Shown: one piece after another, positions 27,370 through 42,011 of the stretch
Layout: every line of letters starts with the position of its first letter
Numbering within the stretch: the first letter of the stretch is position 1
NCBI RefSeq assembly: GCF_001633105.1
Contig: NZ_LUKZ01000009.1
Coordinates: 681,423-745,422, forward strand
Direction of reading: 5' to 3'
From: Acidovorax sp. GW101-3H11
GTDB lineage: Bacteria > Pseudomonadota > Gammaproteobacteria > Burkholderiales > Burkholderiaceae_C
Length of the DNA: 64,000 bases
Made by a program: the position numbers and the translations under genes
Notes under the pieces: model-generated
What the model saw: only the letters and a program-made list of their open reading frames with translations
Database searches by the model: none
What the model was told of the DNA's origin: nothing

Positions 27370-27876
27370 TCAGGACGACAGGCCAGCAAGCCCGCCCCCG
27401 GCCAGCGCCTGGGCAATGGCGGGATGGGGGCCATGGCTGCGCACATGGGCCAGCAAGGCCGCATGCGTTTCGCGCCCATGCCGCCACGCCGCCTGGCGCA
27501 GCGCGGCGCCACACCGGCCATCTGCCACCAGGCTCTGCAGCAGCCCATGGGCCCGGCCCAGCAAACGCGCCGCCGCATCGGGCTCGGCCGCCTGCACCTG
27601 CAAATCGGCCACATTCAGGTGCGACACCACCAGGGCCGCAATGCAATCGTCCTCCCGCCCCGCCGGGGGCGTTTGCTGCACCAGGCGCAACGCCAGCGCC
27701 AGCGCCTGCTGCTCAAACGCCAGCGCCATGGCCATCTGGCCCATCTGCCCGGCGGCGCGGGCGCGCTGCATGGTGCGCTCCCACTGGGGCAAGGTGGCGG
27801 GGACTGGCGGCAGACCTATGGAGGCAGCGGCGCTGTCAGGGGTGTAGGGGTGGGAGGGGGTGCCCATCAGATCCAT
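27370..27876 (-). CDS. Helical hypothetical protein upstream of sodA (OrfX-like by position)
   Basis: The protein is 168 aa; ATG 27876 follows AGGAG by 7 nt. It is all-helical and Ala/Gln-rich (LPQWERTMQRARAAGQMGQM, EDDCIAALVVSHLNVADLQV), resembling a TPR-like fold. No signal or membrane segment. In Pseudomonas an OrfX protein of similar size sits between fumC and sodA in a Fur-regulated operon; the position here suggests the same family, but I infer this from context. The gap to sodA is 124 nt. Confidence 0.75.
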   Translation of the reverse strand: MDLMGTPSHPYTPDSAAASIGLPPVPATLPQWERTMQRARAAGQMGQMAMALAFEQQALALALRLVQQTPPAGREDDCIAALVVSHLNVADLQVQAAEPDAAARLLGRAHGLLQSLVADGRCGAALRQAAWRHGRETHAALLAHVRSHGPHPAIAQALAGGGLAGLSS

Positions 27877-27937
27877 CGCAAAACTCCTGGAGGAGCCTTT
27901 TGCGGTGGACGGGGTGTGGCGTACTCAGGCGATTAAA

Positions 27938-27952
27938 TGATAACGATTTGCA
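27938..27952 (-). promoter_or_regulatory. Putative Fur box
   Basis: tgataacgatttgca matches the 7-1-7 Fur consensus TGATAAT-n-ATTATCA at about 11 of 14 positions. It lies about 62 nt upstream of the first gene of the sodA operon. Repression under iron sufficiency and use of Mn-SOD when iron is scarce would follow. Confidence 0.65.
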
Positions 27953-28077
27953 TTTGCAATGTCGAGCAGGAATTGGAGATGCGTGCCTGGGGTTTGGTGG
28001 ATGGAGCCACATTGACTCAAAGCCCGGCTTGCTCACTGTGTAAAAGCTGCCTACGGAGGGCTCCGGCCCTGCCCGTT

Positions 28078-28095
28078 CGCAAGCTATAGTTTGCG
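28078..28095. promoter_or_regulatory. Small palindrome with TATAGT, possible promoter/operator
   Basis: cgcaagctatagtttgcg is a near-perfect 18-bp palindrome containing a -10-like TATAGT. It lies 183 nt before the pYEATS-like gene. Apart from this and the Fur box, I see nothing in the 400-nt gap 27877-28277. Confidence 0.35.
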
Positions 28096-28277
28096 CAGTT
28101 GTCGCCTGCCGGGTCCGTCAGGATTCTTATATCTGAATGTTTGAACAGCCCTGCGTCTGCAGCCCTAGCCTACAAGGCACATCCAGAAGGATGTCAATTT
28201 CCAGAATATCGCTCACGGCCCAGCTTGTCCCGCAGGTTTTGCGGGGAACATCACGTTAGCCCGCTCAAGGAGACCCA

Positions 28278-28949
28278 ATGCCTTCGCCACCAGCATCTGC
28301 TGCTGCTGCTAGTTCAGCCGCATCAACGGCAGACTCCACAACGAAATCGATCTTTGACCTGGCTGTGTGGTCGGCAATACCAAGCATCCTCTGGGCGCTG
28401 ATAGCACTCGGTGTGATGGTCTACTTTCGCGGTCACATCTCAAGTCTTCTCAAGGCGCTTGTTGTTCGTATCAAAGATGGTGCGGTCTTGAAGGTGGGCG
28501 GACTTGAAATTGGGTCTGCGTCGGGCTTGGTTGCTATACCAGGCAGCTTCTCGAAAGAAGACAGTAGGGTCGGTGTTTATCAAGACGACGAGAGCCGCGC
28601 AAATCAGCGGCATGAAATTTACAAGGAAGCGCGTGGCGTAATGCTGGTGCACCGCTTGCAAAAATCCAGCCAAGACGGCCAGCTTTACGACATCCTGATC
28701 TATGTGATTCCACACAAGACCAGCTTCACCGGACTAGTAACCGTCGAGTACTTCTTCGGGAGCTTCTGGGGAAACAAGGTCTATCCCTCGCATGACAGAA
28801 GTCGTGGATTCCCCATCGTCACTTCAGCCTATGGTTCGTTCCTTTGCACCGCGAAGTTGATTTTCAACGACGGCACATCGACGATTGTGTACAGGTACAT
28901 TGACTTTGAAATGGGCAATTCAGTACAGCGTCCACCGAGTGCGGGCTAG
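28278..28949 (+). CDS. Membrane-anchored pYEATS-like domain protein
   Basis: The protein is 223 aa; ATG 28278 follows GGAGA. A Ser/Ala-rich N-terminus leads to one membrane helix (IPSILWALIALGVMVYF, ~33-49), a short linker, then a C-terminal domain from ~115: VMLVHRLQKSS, YDILIYVIPHKTSFTGLVTV, YFFGSF, FPIVTSAYGSFLCTAKLIF, FNDGTSTIVYRYIDFEM. This order of strands and motifs resembles the prokaryotic YEATS (pYEATS) domain, an immunoglobulin-like fold reported in bacterial conflict systems. The base composition is clearly lower in GC than its neighbours, suggesting transfer. Function unknown. Confidence 0.7.
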   Translation: MPSPPASAAAASSAASTADSTTKSIFDLAVWSAIPSILWALIALGVMVYFRGHISSLLKALVVRIKDGAVLKVGGLEIGSASGLVAIPGSFSKEDSRVGVYQDDESRANQRHEIYKEARGVMLVHRLQKSSQDGQLYDILIYVIPHKTSFTGLVTVEYFFGSFWGNKVYPSHDRSRGFPIVTSAYGSFLCTAKLIFNDGTSTIVYRYIDFEMGNSVQRPPSAG

Positions 28950-29019
28950 CCTCCGATATCAAACGTTGACCATTCACTTTCAGCAACTGCTGCATCCCGG
29001 CCGCTCCCAGCCGGGCCCC

Positions 29020-30363
29020 TCAATCCCCCACCCCCTCCTGCATCCCCCCACCCGGCGCAGCCACCAGCTCCCACTCCGCCAGTTGCTCATTGGTCGCAAT
29101 CAACCGCCCCACCAGCAGCTTGATAAAGGCCTTGTCAAAGCGAGACTGCAAATCCTCCGACGCCTCGCGCAGTGCGGGGTTGCGCACTTTGAGCACCAGC
29201 ACCTCGGTTTCGGCCACGGCGGTGGCGGTGCGCATTTTGTTGTCGGGGCGCAGGTAGGTCATCTCGCCCAGGGTGACGCCGGGGCCCAGGGTGCTGAGGT
29301 TCCAGCCTTGGCGGCTGATGGCGATCTGGCCTTCGATGAGGATGCAGAACGAGTCGCCCGGGGTGTTCTCGCGCATGAGCACGGTGCCCTGCTCCAGGCG
29401 GCGCCAGCTGCCCAGGCGCATCAGCTCCCACAGGGCCACATCGTGAAAGTCTGCAAAAAACGGCAGTGCGCGCAGGCGGGCAAAACGTTCGGCCTCGGTG
29501 TCTTGCGAGCGCTGGCGGGGCAGGCCCCGGTGGGCGGCGAGCAGGGCCTGGGCAAAGTCGGGCCAGGTGGCAAAGCGGTCTGCGGGGTCTTTGGCCAGGG
29601 CGCGCAGCAGCACCTCGTCCACATGCGGCGGCAGCGCGGCGCGCAGCAGGCTGGGGGGTGTGGGGGCTTCGTGGCTGATCTTGTAGAGGGTGGCGAAGTC
29701 GGTGTCGCCGTCAAACGGGCGGCGGCCGGTGAGCAGCTCGTACACCACCACGGCCAGCGAGAACATGTCGCTGTGGTGCGTGAGGTCGTGTTCGCGCACC
29801 TGTTCGGGCGACATGTACGAGGGCGAGCCCACCAGGCCCGACAGCTGCGTGGCGTCGCTGCGCAATGACAGGGCGGCGCCAAAGTCGGTCAGCTTCACAT
29901 CCCCATCGCGCGCCAGCATGAGGTTGGCGGGCTTGATGTCGCGGTGCACCAGGCCTTCGCGGCAGGCGTAGTCCAGCGCGTTGCAGCATTTGAAGGCGAT
30001 GTCGAGCACCTGGGGCATGGGCAGCAGCGCGTCGGGCGTGGCAAAGGCCGACAGGGGCTGGCCGTCTACGTATTCGAGCACCAGGTACGGGGGCACCGCC
30101 TCTTCGTCGGCATCGAGCAGGCGCACGATGTTGGGGTGGCGCAGGCGGCCCGACAGTGCGGCCTCGTTGCGCAGCAGCTTGCGGTAGCGCTCGGCCTGCT
30201 CGGGCACCTTGAGCAGGTGGGCGTGGGTCTGCTTGATGGCCACCTTGCGGCCTCGGAAGCCGTCGAGCCCTAGGTAAACAATGCCACTGGCGCCCCGCCC
30301 CAGTTCGCGCTCGATGCGGTATTTGCCGATGTTGGCGGGCGGTGCGGAGGTGGCTGTGGCCAT
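29020..30363 (-). CDS. Ser/Thr protein kinase with C-terminal cyclic-nucleotide-binding domain
   Basis: 447 aa from ATG 30363. The kinase domain (~15-275) is complete: G-loop GRGASG 22-27, VAIK with Lys44, catalytic HRDIKPANLML, DFG in LTDFGAALS, and activation-segment GSPSYMSPEQ. It is followed by a CAP_ED/cNMP-binding domain (~300-420: LEQGTVLMRENTPGDSFCILIEGQIAIS, GVTLGEMTYL). No membrane helix is seen. cNMP control of kinase activity is plausible but unproven; the phosphate-cassette Arg is not clear. A PP2C phosphatase is encoded at 45143, not adjacent. Confidence 0.92.
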   Translation of the reverse strand: MATATSAPPANIGKYRIERELGRGASGIVYLGLDGFRGRKVAIKQTHAHLLKVPEQAERYRKLLRNEAALSGRLRHPNIVRLLDADEEAVPPYLVLEYVDGQPLSAFATPDALLPMPQVLDIAFKCCNALDYACREGLVHRDIKPANLMLARDGDVKLTDFGAALSLRSDATQLSGLVGSPSYMSPEQVREHDLTHHSDMFSLAVVVYELLTGRRPFDGDTDFATLYKISHEAPTPPSLLRAALPPHVDEVLLRALAKDPADRFATWPDFAQALLAAHRGLPRQRSQDTEAERFARLRALPFFADFHDVALWELMRLGSWRRLEQGTVLMRENTPGDSFCILIEGQIAISRQGWNLSTLGPGVTLGEMTYLRPDNKMRTATAVAETEVLVLKVRNPALREASEDLQSRFDKAFIKLLVGRLIATNEQLAEWELVAAPGGGMQEGVGD

Positions 30364-30419
30364 GGCGGGGCTCCCGGCGAGGGTGGGCGGTGAGTACCTA
30401 TTTGCGTGCAATAGGTGGG

Positions 30420-30512
30420 AACCGTTCGGACTGGGCCTGCCTGCGTCTTGCGCGGCGCTTCGACCCTTCGACAGGCTCAGGACAGGCCAAGCTCAGCGTG
30501 AACGGGTTCATG
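30420..30512. repeat. CTTCGACAGGCTCAG-type palindrome, copy 2
   Basis: accgttcggactgggcctgc at the left and gctcagcgtgaacgggt at the right frame a core with ttgcgcggcgcttcgaccc and ttcgacaggctcaggacagg. It lies between the kinase start and the stop of the PLP enzyme gene. Confidence 0.85.
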
Positions 30513-30547
30513 TGTTTGAACGCATGGTGAAGCGAGGCAGGATGCTG

Positions 30548-31795
30548 TCAGGCTCCGGCGAGCGCCTGCTCAAAGTCGGCCAGCAGGTCTTCCACCTCTT
30601 CCAGGCCCACCGACAGGCGGATCATGCTGTCGGCAATGCCCATGCTTGCGCGCACGGCGGGGCCGGCCTCCCAGAAGATGGTGTGCGCCACCGGGATGAT
30701 CAGCGTGCGCGTGTCGGCCAGGCCCGTGGCCTTGATGGGCAGTTGCAGGCGGTTGCACACGGGCAGGCATTGGTCGGGGTCGCGCAGCTCGAAGGACAGC
30801 AGCCACGAGCCCGCCTTGAGGTGCTTTTTTGCAAAGGCATGCTGCGGGTGCGATGGCAACAGGGGGTAGTGCACGCGCGCGATAGCCGGGTGGGCCTCCA
30901 GCCACTGCGCCAGGGCCAGGGCCGTGGCGCTGGTCCGGTCCATGCGCAGGGCCAGGGTTTCGGCGCCCAGGGCCAACTGGTGGGCGGCGTGGGACGACAG
31001 CGTGCCACCCATGTCGCGCAGGCCCTTTTTGCGCAGCTGCTGCAGGCCCCAGCCCTTGGCGTCGCCCTTGCGGTAGGCGGCAAAGATGTTGGGGTAGCGC
31101 GACCAGTCGTACAGGCCGGTGTCGGTGATGGCGCCACCCAGCGCGTCGCCCAGGCCGCCGATGCTTTTGGTGAGCGAGTTGACCACCAGCCCCGCGCCCA
31201 CCGTGGCGGCGCGGAACAGGTAGGGCGAGGCCACGGTGTTGTCCACCACGTAGAGCGCGCCATGCGCTTTGCACAGCGCGCCAATGCCTTCCAGGTCGGG
31301 GATCTGGGTGCCGGGGTTGGCAATGGTTTCGACAAACACCATGCGGGTGTTGGGGCGCAGCGCGGCGGCCACGTTGGCGGCGTCCGTCACGTCCACCGTG
31401 GTCACTTCAACGCCCAGGTCGGCCAGCGTGCCCAGCACGCTGTTGGTGTTGCCAAACACAAACTGGCTGGCCACCAGGTGGTCGCCCGCCTTGAGCAGCG
31501 TGAGGAACACGGCGCAGATGCCCGCCATGCCGCTGGAGAAAACGATGGTGCCGTGGCCGCGCTCCATCTTGGTGATCTTGGCCTCCAGCGCCGCCGTGGT
31601 GGGCGTGCCCTGGCGCGCGTAGTTGAAGCCGCCCTTGGCCGTGCCCTGGAAGACGGCGATCAGGTCTTCGACCTTGTCGTAGCCGTATTGCACCGAGGTG
31701 TGGATGGGCTGGTGGATGGCGCCCTGCTCGGCACCGCCCAGGCGGTCGGCATGCACGATCTGGGTGGTGAAGCTTTGGTTCTGCGGTGTCGTCAT
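30548..31795 (-). CDS. Cys/Met metabolism PLP enzyme (cystathionine gamma-synthase/lyase type)
   Basis: The protein is 415 aa of the Cys_Met_Meta_PP family. The PLP lysine is in NSLTKSIGG, FSSGMAGICAVF is the phosphate-binding loop, VDNTVASPYLF contains the Asp that contacts the cofactor ring, and NYARQGTPTTAALEAKI is the N-terminal substrate segment. Members act as cystathionine gamma-synthase, beta/gamma-lyase, O-acetylhomoserine sulfhydrylase or methionine gamma-lyase; sequence by eye does not decide. It stands between two copies of the CTTCGACA palindrome. Confidence 0.88.
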   Translation of the reverse strand: MTTPQNQSFTTQIVHADRLGGAEQGAIHQPIHTSVQYGYDKVEDLIAVFQGTAKGGFNYARQGTPTTAALEAKITKMERGHGTIVFSSGMAGICAVFLTLLKAGDHLVASQFVFGNTNSVLGTLADLGVEVTTVDVTDAANVAAALRPNTRMVFVETIANPGTQIPDLEGIGALCKAHGALYVVDNTVASPYLFRAATVGAGLVVNSLTKSIGGLGDALGGAITDTGLYDWSRYPNIFAAYRKGDAKGWGLQQLRKKGLRDMGGTLSSHAAHQLALGAETLALRMDRTSATALALAQWLEAHPAIARVHYPLLPSHPQHAFAKKHLKAGSWLLSFELRDPDQCLPVCNRLQLPIKATGLADTRTLIIPVAHTIFWEAGPAVRASMGIADSMIRLSVGLEEVEDLLADFEQALAGA

Positions 31796-31928
31796 AAAAA
31801 TCTGCGGCTGTTTTGTTTCGGCGGGTCGGCGTGCAACGGGGGCGATCAGCGCTGGCGCGCCCTGATGCCACCGCCCCCATCAGGGAAAGGCGTGCAGCCC
31901 CTCATGCGGATTCACGTTCGATCAATTA

Positions 31929-32014
31929 AAACCGTTCGGGCTGAGCTTGTCGAAGCCTTGCGCGGCGCTTCGATCCTTCGACAAGCTCAGGACAGGCACG
32001 CTCAGCGTGAACGG
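31929..32014. repeat. CTTCGACAGGCTCAG-type palindrome, copy 3
   Basis: aaccgttcgggctgagcttg and ctcagcgtgaacgg frame gcgcggcgcttcgatccttc and cgacaagctcaggacaggc. It lies between the PLP enzyme start and the exonuclease I stop. Confidence 0.85.
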
Positions 32015-32050
32015 ATGGATGTCTTTGAACGCGGACCGCTGTGAGAGGAG

Positions 32051-33499
32051 CTACCGCTCCGGTGCAATGTGCTCAGCGTAATCGTACAAGGCCCCCAGGA
32101 TGTCCTGCGTGCGGTCGTCGTCGGCGGTCTCTGACAGGGTATCGATTTCGGTGAACAGCTGCTCCACCGTGCGCGCCCCGCCCTGCCCGTCAAACAGGCA
32201 GGCGGCGCGGTGCGCCTCCCAGCGCTGCTGCTCTTCGGGGGTGAGGGTTTGCGGAAAGTTGCGCGCCCGGTAGCGCCAGACCAGCTCGGTCAGGCGCGGG
32301 TCGTCAAAGCCCGTGCGGGCGGCGGCGAGCTTGGCGCCCGACATGCTGCGCAGGTCGTTCAAATAGCGCCGGTCGTTGTTGCCCACAAAGCCGCCATACA
32401 GGTCCTGGTCCACATCGGGCGCGGGCTCTTGCGGCCGGGCGAACACGGCGGGCCAGATGCCGCTCATGTCGGGCAGGCTGCGCGCCACCTCGGCGTGCTG
32501 CGCGGCCTGGGCCAGGTCGATGCCCCAGCGCTGCGCCAGTGCGGGCGTGAGCGTGTTCACATTGCCCACCACCATGGGCGACTTGTTGAGGTGGATGGTT
32601 TTGATGGGCAGGCGCGCCACGCCCTCGGGCAGGTCGGCCGTGCGGGTGAACATGCGCAGGCGGATGTCGTCCACATTCAGCGTGGCCAGCTCGCGCGGGT
32701 CGTGGGCCAGGTCCCAGGCGATCAGCTCGTTCTTGTTGGTGGGGTGGCTGGCCAGCGGCCACATCACGCCCAGGCAGCCGCGTTCCACCGGGAACATGCC
32801 CGACACATGCAAAAACGGCCGCGCGGTGATGGCGGTGGCGGGCAGGCGCAGCTCGGCGGCCACACGGTCCTTCTTGTGCAGGCTCAGCGCAAAGTCAAAC
32901 AGCTTGGTGTTGTGCTGACGAATGAGCCGCGCGAGCGCAATGGTGGCGCGCACGTCCGACAGCGCATCGTGCGCGGCTTCGTGCAGCAGGCCATTGGCTT
33001 TGGAGAGGTGTTCGAGCTTGAAGCTGGGCGTCACGCCGTCTTCTTTCTTCGGCCATGTGATGCCGTCGGGCCGCAGCGCATAGGTCATGCGCACCACGTC
33101 CAGCAAATCCCAGCGACCGCACTGGTTCTGCCACTCGCGCGCATAGGGGTCGATGAGGTTGCGCCAGAACATGAAGCGCGTGATCTCATCGTCAAACCGG
33201 ATGGTGTTGTAGCCCACGCCAATGGTGCCGGGCTGGGCAAACTCGGCCTCGATGCGGTTGGCAAACTCGCGCTCGGGCAGGCCTTTTTCCAGGCAGAGCT
33301 GGGGGGTGATGCCGGTGATGAGGCAGGCCTCGGGGTCGGGCAGGTAGTCGTTGGCCGGCTGGCAGTAGATCATCAGCGGCTCGCCGATCTCGTTGAGGTC
33401 GGCATCGGTGCGGATGGCAGCGAACTGCGCCGGACGGTCGCGGCGCGTGTTGGCCCCGAAGGTTTCGTAGTCGTGCCAGAGGAAGGTGTGGGCAGCCAT
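32051..33499 (-). CDS. sbcB: Exodeoxyribonuclease I
   Basis: The protein is 482 aa, the normal ExoI length. DEDD exonuclease residues are visible: D10 and E12 in WHDYETFG, and HDALSDVRATIAL near residue 180. The SH3-like and C-terminal domains follow (RPFLHVSGMFPVERGCLGVMWPLA in parts, ELVWRYRARNFP). It degrades single-stranded DNA 3' to 5' in recombination and repair. Lone gene on the minus strand. Confidence 0.95.
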   Translation of the reverse strand: MAAHTFLWHDYETFGANTRRDRPAQFAAIRTDADLNEIGEPLMIYCQPANDYLPDPEACLITGITPQLCLEKGLPEREFANRIEAEFAQPGTIGVGYNTIRFDDEITRFMFWRNLIDPYAREWQNQCGRWDLLDVVRMTYALRPDGITWPKKEDGVTPSFKLEHLSKANGLLHEAAHDALSDVRATIALARLIRQHNTKLFDFALSLHKKDRVAAELRLPATAITARPFLHVSGMFPVERGCLGVMWPLASHPTNKNELIAWDLAHDPRELATLNVDDIRLRMFTRTADLPEGVARLPIKTIHLNKSPMVVGNVNTLTPALAQRWGIDLAQAAQHAEVARSLPDMSGIWPAVFARPQEPAPDVDQDLYGGFVGNNDRRYLNDLRSMSGAKLAAARTGFDDPRLTELVWRYRARNFPQTLTPEEQQRWEAHRAACLFDGQGGARTVEQLFTEIDTLSETADDDRTQDILGALYDYAEHIAPER

Positions 33500-33565
33500 G
33501 GTTGGTGGGCAAACAGGGGCGAGGCGGGGATGAAGGCGGGGTAGAGGCGCAACTGTAACCGGATT

Positions 33566-33632
33566 TACAGGCTTTTTATGCCCCTACCGCCTGTCCATCA
33601 TGCCTTTACAGCTATCTAAATGATAGCAATGC
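33566..33632. repeat. Dispersed intergenic repeat, copy G
   Basis: Reverse-orientation copy: ggctttttatgcccctaccg, cctgtccatcatgcc, tttacagctatctaaatga. It occupies the start of the 246-nt gap between sbcB and the transglycosylase gene and argues against an upstream start of the latter at 33620. Confidence 0.8.
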
Positions 33633-33745
33633 GTACTCTGCGGCTGCACGGCGCTCAGAGGGCGCTCTCAGCGCGCTCACTGGGCATTCACGCAGTGATA
33701 CACCTGCGTACGGGGCAACGGCATGGCTGCACGGGACAATGGCGC

Positions 33746-35131
33746 ATGCATTGCCCTCACCCTGAATTCACCACCGCCACCGCCGCCCTGCCCCAGCGTT
33801 CGCCCTCTCCTCCTTCTGTGCGGCCCGCGCCACTCGCAGCCTGGTTCACGGCCGGGGTTGTGGGCCTGGCGCTGGCGGGCTGCGCAGCGGTCCCTGCCCC
33901 CGCGCCGTCCAAGCCCGCCAGCCCCGGCGCCCCATCGGCACCTGCAACCACAAGCACCATAAGCACCACAGGCGCTGCAACCACCGTGGCCGCCGAGGCG
34001 GATGACCACGCCGCCGGTTTTGCCGCCTGGCGCACCGCCTTTGCGGCGCAGGCCCTGGCGGCGGGCATTGCGCCGCACACGGTGCGCGATGTGCTGGGCC
34101 AGGCGCAGTGGCAGCCGCGTGTGGTGGAGCTGGACCGGGCCCAGCCCGAGTTCTCGCGCACGCCCTGGGCGTATCTCGACAGCGCGGTATCGGCCCAGCG
34201 CGTGGCCCAGGGCCAGGCCAAACTGGGCGAGCACCGCCCCACGCTGGAGGCCGCTGCCGCGCGCTACGGCGTGCCTGCCACCGTGGTCACCGCCATCTGG
34301 GGCATGGAGAGCAACTACGGCAGCAACTTTGGCAGCTTCCGCACGGTGGACGCGCTGGCCACCCTGGCCTACGAAGGCCGCCGCCGCGCCTGGGCCCAGG
34401 CCGAGCTGCTGGCGGCGCTGCGCATCGTGGACCGGGGCGACATTGCGGCCGAGCGCATGCTGGGCTCGTGGGCGGGCGCCATGGGGCACACGCAGTTTCT
34501 GCCCTCGGTGTTTCTGGCCTACGCCGTGGATGCCGATGGCGATGGGCGGCGCGACATCTGGGGCAGCATCCCCGATGTTCTGACCTCCACCGCGCACTTC
34601 CTCGCACGCTCTGGCTGGCTGGCCAGCGAGACCTGGGGCGCCGAAGTGGTGCTGCCCGCCAACTTCGACCATGCCCGGGCCGACCCGGCCGTGCGGCAGA
34701 CCACGGCGCAGTGGGAGGCCGAGGGTGTACGGTCTGCCGACGGCCAGCCGCTGCCCGCCCTGGGCGCGGCTTCCATCACCGCCCCGGCGGGCGCACGCGG
34801 CCCGGCCTTTGTGGTGGGAGCGAACTTCCGGGCCATCCTGCGCTACAACAATTCGGTGAACTACGCGCTTGCGGTGGCGCTGCTGTCGCGCCAGATGGGC
34901 GGCGGCGCCCCGGTCACCGGCACCTGGCCGCGCGAGCTGGAACCGCTGTCCCGCACGCAGATGCAGACGCTGCAGGAGGCACTGAACCGCAAGGGCTTTG
35001 CAGCAGGCACACCCGACGGCGTGATGGGCCCCGCCACCCGCGCCGGGCTGCGCGGCTACCAGCGCAGCCTGGGCCTGGCGGCCGATGGGTATCCGACGAT
35101 GGAATTGCTGCAGCGGCTGCAGGCGCCCTGA
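33746..35131 (+). CDS. Lytic murein transglycosylase, MltB/GH103 type, with peptidoglycan-binding domain
   Basis: 461 aa if started at ATG 33746; the precise start is uncertain. The lipobox LALAGC (Cys ~46) predicts an outer-membrane lipoprotein. A low-complexity Pro/Ala/Thr linker follows, then the SLT_2 catalytic domain: IWGMESNYGSNFGSFRTVDAL with the catalytic Glu, and GSWAGAMGHTQFLPSVFLAYAVD. The C-terminal PG_binding_1 domain (LQEALNRKGFAAGTPDGVMGPATRAGLRGYQ in parts) completes it. It cleaves glycan strands to 1,6-anhydro ends. Confidence 0.9.
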   Translation: MHCPHPEFTTATAALPQRSPSPPSVRPAPLAAWFTAGVVGLALAGCAAVPAPAPSKPASPGAPSAPATTSTISTTGAATTVAAEADDHAAGFAAWRTAFAAQALAAGIAPHTVRDVLGQAQWQPRVVELDRAQPEFSRTPWAYLDSAVSAQRVAQGQAKLGEHRPTLEAAAARYGVPATVVTAIWGMESNYGSNFGSFRTVDALATLAYEGRRRAWAQAELLAALRIVDRGDIAAERMLGSWAGAMGHTQFLPSVFLAYAVDADGDGRRDIWGSIPDVLTSTAHFLARSGWLASETWGAEVVLPANFDHARADPAVRQTTAQWEAEGVRSADGQPLPALGAASITAPAGARGPAFVVGANFRAILRYNNSVNYALAVALLSRQMGGGAPVTGTWPRELEPLSRTQMQTLQEALNRKGFAAGTPDGVMGPATRAGLRGYQRSLGLAADGYPTMELLQRLQAP

Positions 35132-35182
35132 AGACACTGGGCGGGTGCGGCGGTCCGTGGCGGGCCGCCCTGGGGACCGCGT

Positions 35183-35270
35183 GGCGGCAAGGCGGCAAGG
35201 CGGTAAGGCGGTAAGGCGGTAAGGCGGTAAGGCGGTAAGGCGGTAAGGCGGTAAGGCGGTAAGGCGAAAA
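35183..35270. repeat. 8-bp VNTR (GGCGGCAA x2, GGCGGTAA x8, one degenerate unit)
   Basis: Ten consecutive 8-bp units plus a final ggcgaaaa. It starts 52 nt after the transglycosylase stop and ends 28 nt before the shared terminator. The copy number is probably unstable by replication slippage. Confidence 0.95.
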
Positions 35271-35297
35271 GTCCCCTCATCCGCAAGCCGGAAAACA

Positions 35298-35326
35298 AAA
35301 AACCCACGGCATTCACCGTGGGTTTC
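35298..35326. terminator. Bidirectional terminator between mltB-type gene and clpA
   Basis: aaacccacgg (35300-35309) pairs with ccgtgggttt (35316-35325). Read on the minus strand it is followed by a long T-rich run, a good clpA terminator; on the plus strand the T-tract is shorter. Confidence 0.85.
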
Positions 35327-35379
35327 TTATCTGTCTGGCAGCGCCCCGGAAGGCGCCCCCAGCAACAGCGTCAGCCGGA

Positions 35380-37728
<2,349 letters not shown>

Positions 37729-37785
37729 GTGAACTCCTTTGTGCTTGCGTGGAAGGGATAACTGTATTTCGGGATCAAAGACCTG

Positions 37786-38145
37786 TTATTCAACAGGCTC
37801 ACTGACACATTGCAGTGGGTGGCCCGCCTTGAGGGCGGCGTCAAGCACTTGTTCCACCTTGGTGGCAGCGACATCGCGGGAATACACGCCGCAAACGCCT
37901 TTGCCGTCGAGATGGATCTTCAACATGATCTGGGTCGCTTGTTCACGGTCCTTGCTGAAGAATTCCTGCAGAACCACGATGACGAACTCCATGGGGGTGT
38001 AGTCGTCATTGAGCATGACCACCTGGTACATCTGGGGCGGCTGGGTCTTCTGTGTGCGCCTTTCGAGCACGACCGAACCGCCATCATCCCGCGCTGGCCG
38101 TGTAACCGGCGGCGCGGTGGGGGGTGAAGGTGGTTTTGTTGCCAT
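37786..38145 (-). CDS. clpS: ATP-dependent Clp protease adaptor ClpS
   Basis: 119 aa from ATG 38145 (ATG 38154 in frame is also possible). The N-terminal tail is Pro-rich and disordered. The core [21 protein letters not shown] contains the N-degron-binding Asn/Asp pocket, followed by [20 protein letters not shown]. It binds ClpA and delivers N-end rule substrates. The open frame further upstream is antisense to the dnaE reading frame and is not coding. Confidence 0.95.
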   Translation of the reverse strand: MATKPPSPPTAPPVTRPARDDGGSVVLERRTQKTQPPQMYQVVMLNDDYTPMEFVIVVLQEFFSKDREQATQIMLKIHLDGKGVCGVYSRDVAATKVEQVLDAALKAGHPLQCVSEPVE

Positions 38146-38275
38146 GAAAATCATTCTAGCGACCCGCGCAGGGGGCTGCCGCTGAAGAAGTTGGGAGTTG
38201 ACCCGGTATTTTTCAAGCCGTGGCGCCGCAAAGGGCGCCACACCCCGGAACCGCGCCACTCGCCTTGCCCTCGCC

Positions 38276-41815
<3,540 letters not shown>

Positions 41816-42011
41816 GGAGCCATTGTAGAAAGCCCTGCACCCGCCCGCCGGAAAGCGGGGCACACGGCGCCGCTTGGCGGCAACGGCCACCAGTACAATG
41901 CCTTTTCTGTTCAAGATGCCCGTGGACCCTGGGGCCGGAAGCGCAACACACGCCCCGGACGGACCCAGCCCCGTGTGCACCTGTTCCCTCATTTGCTGAA
42001 AGCTGCCTGCG

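Noticed and set aside
28099-28401. 100-codon open frame overlapping the start of the pYEATS-like gene
   Set aside because: It is in another frame, has no ribosome binding site, and ends inside the membrane-helix region of the supported gene.
35183-35270. CRISPR-like array
   Set aside because: Units are 8 bp with no spacers; it is a simple VNTR. No cas genes are present.
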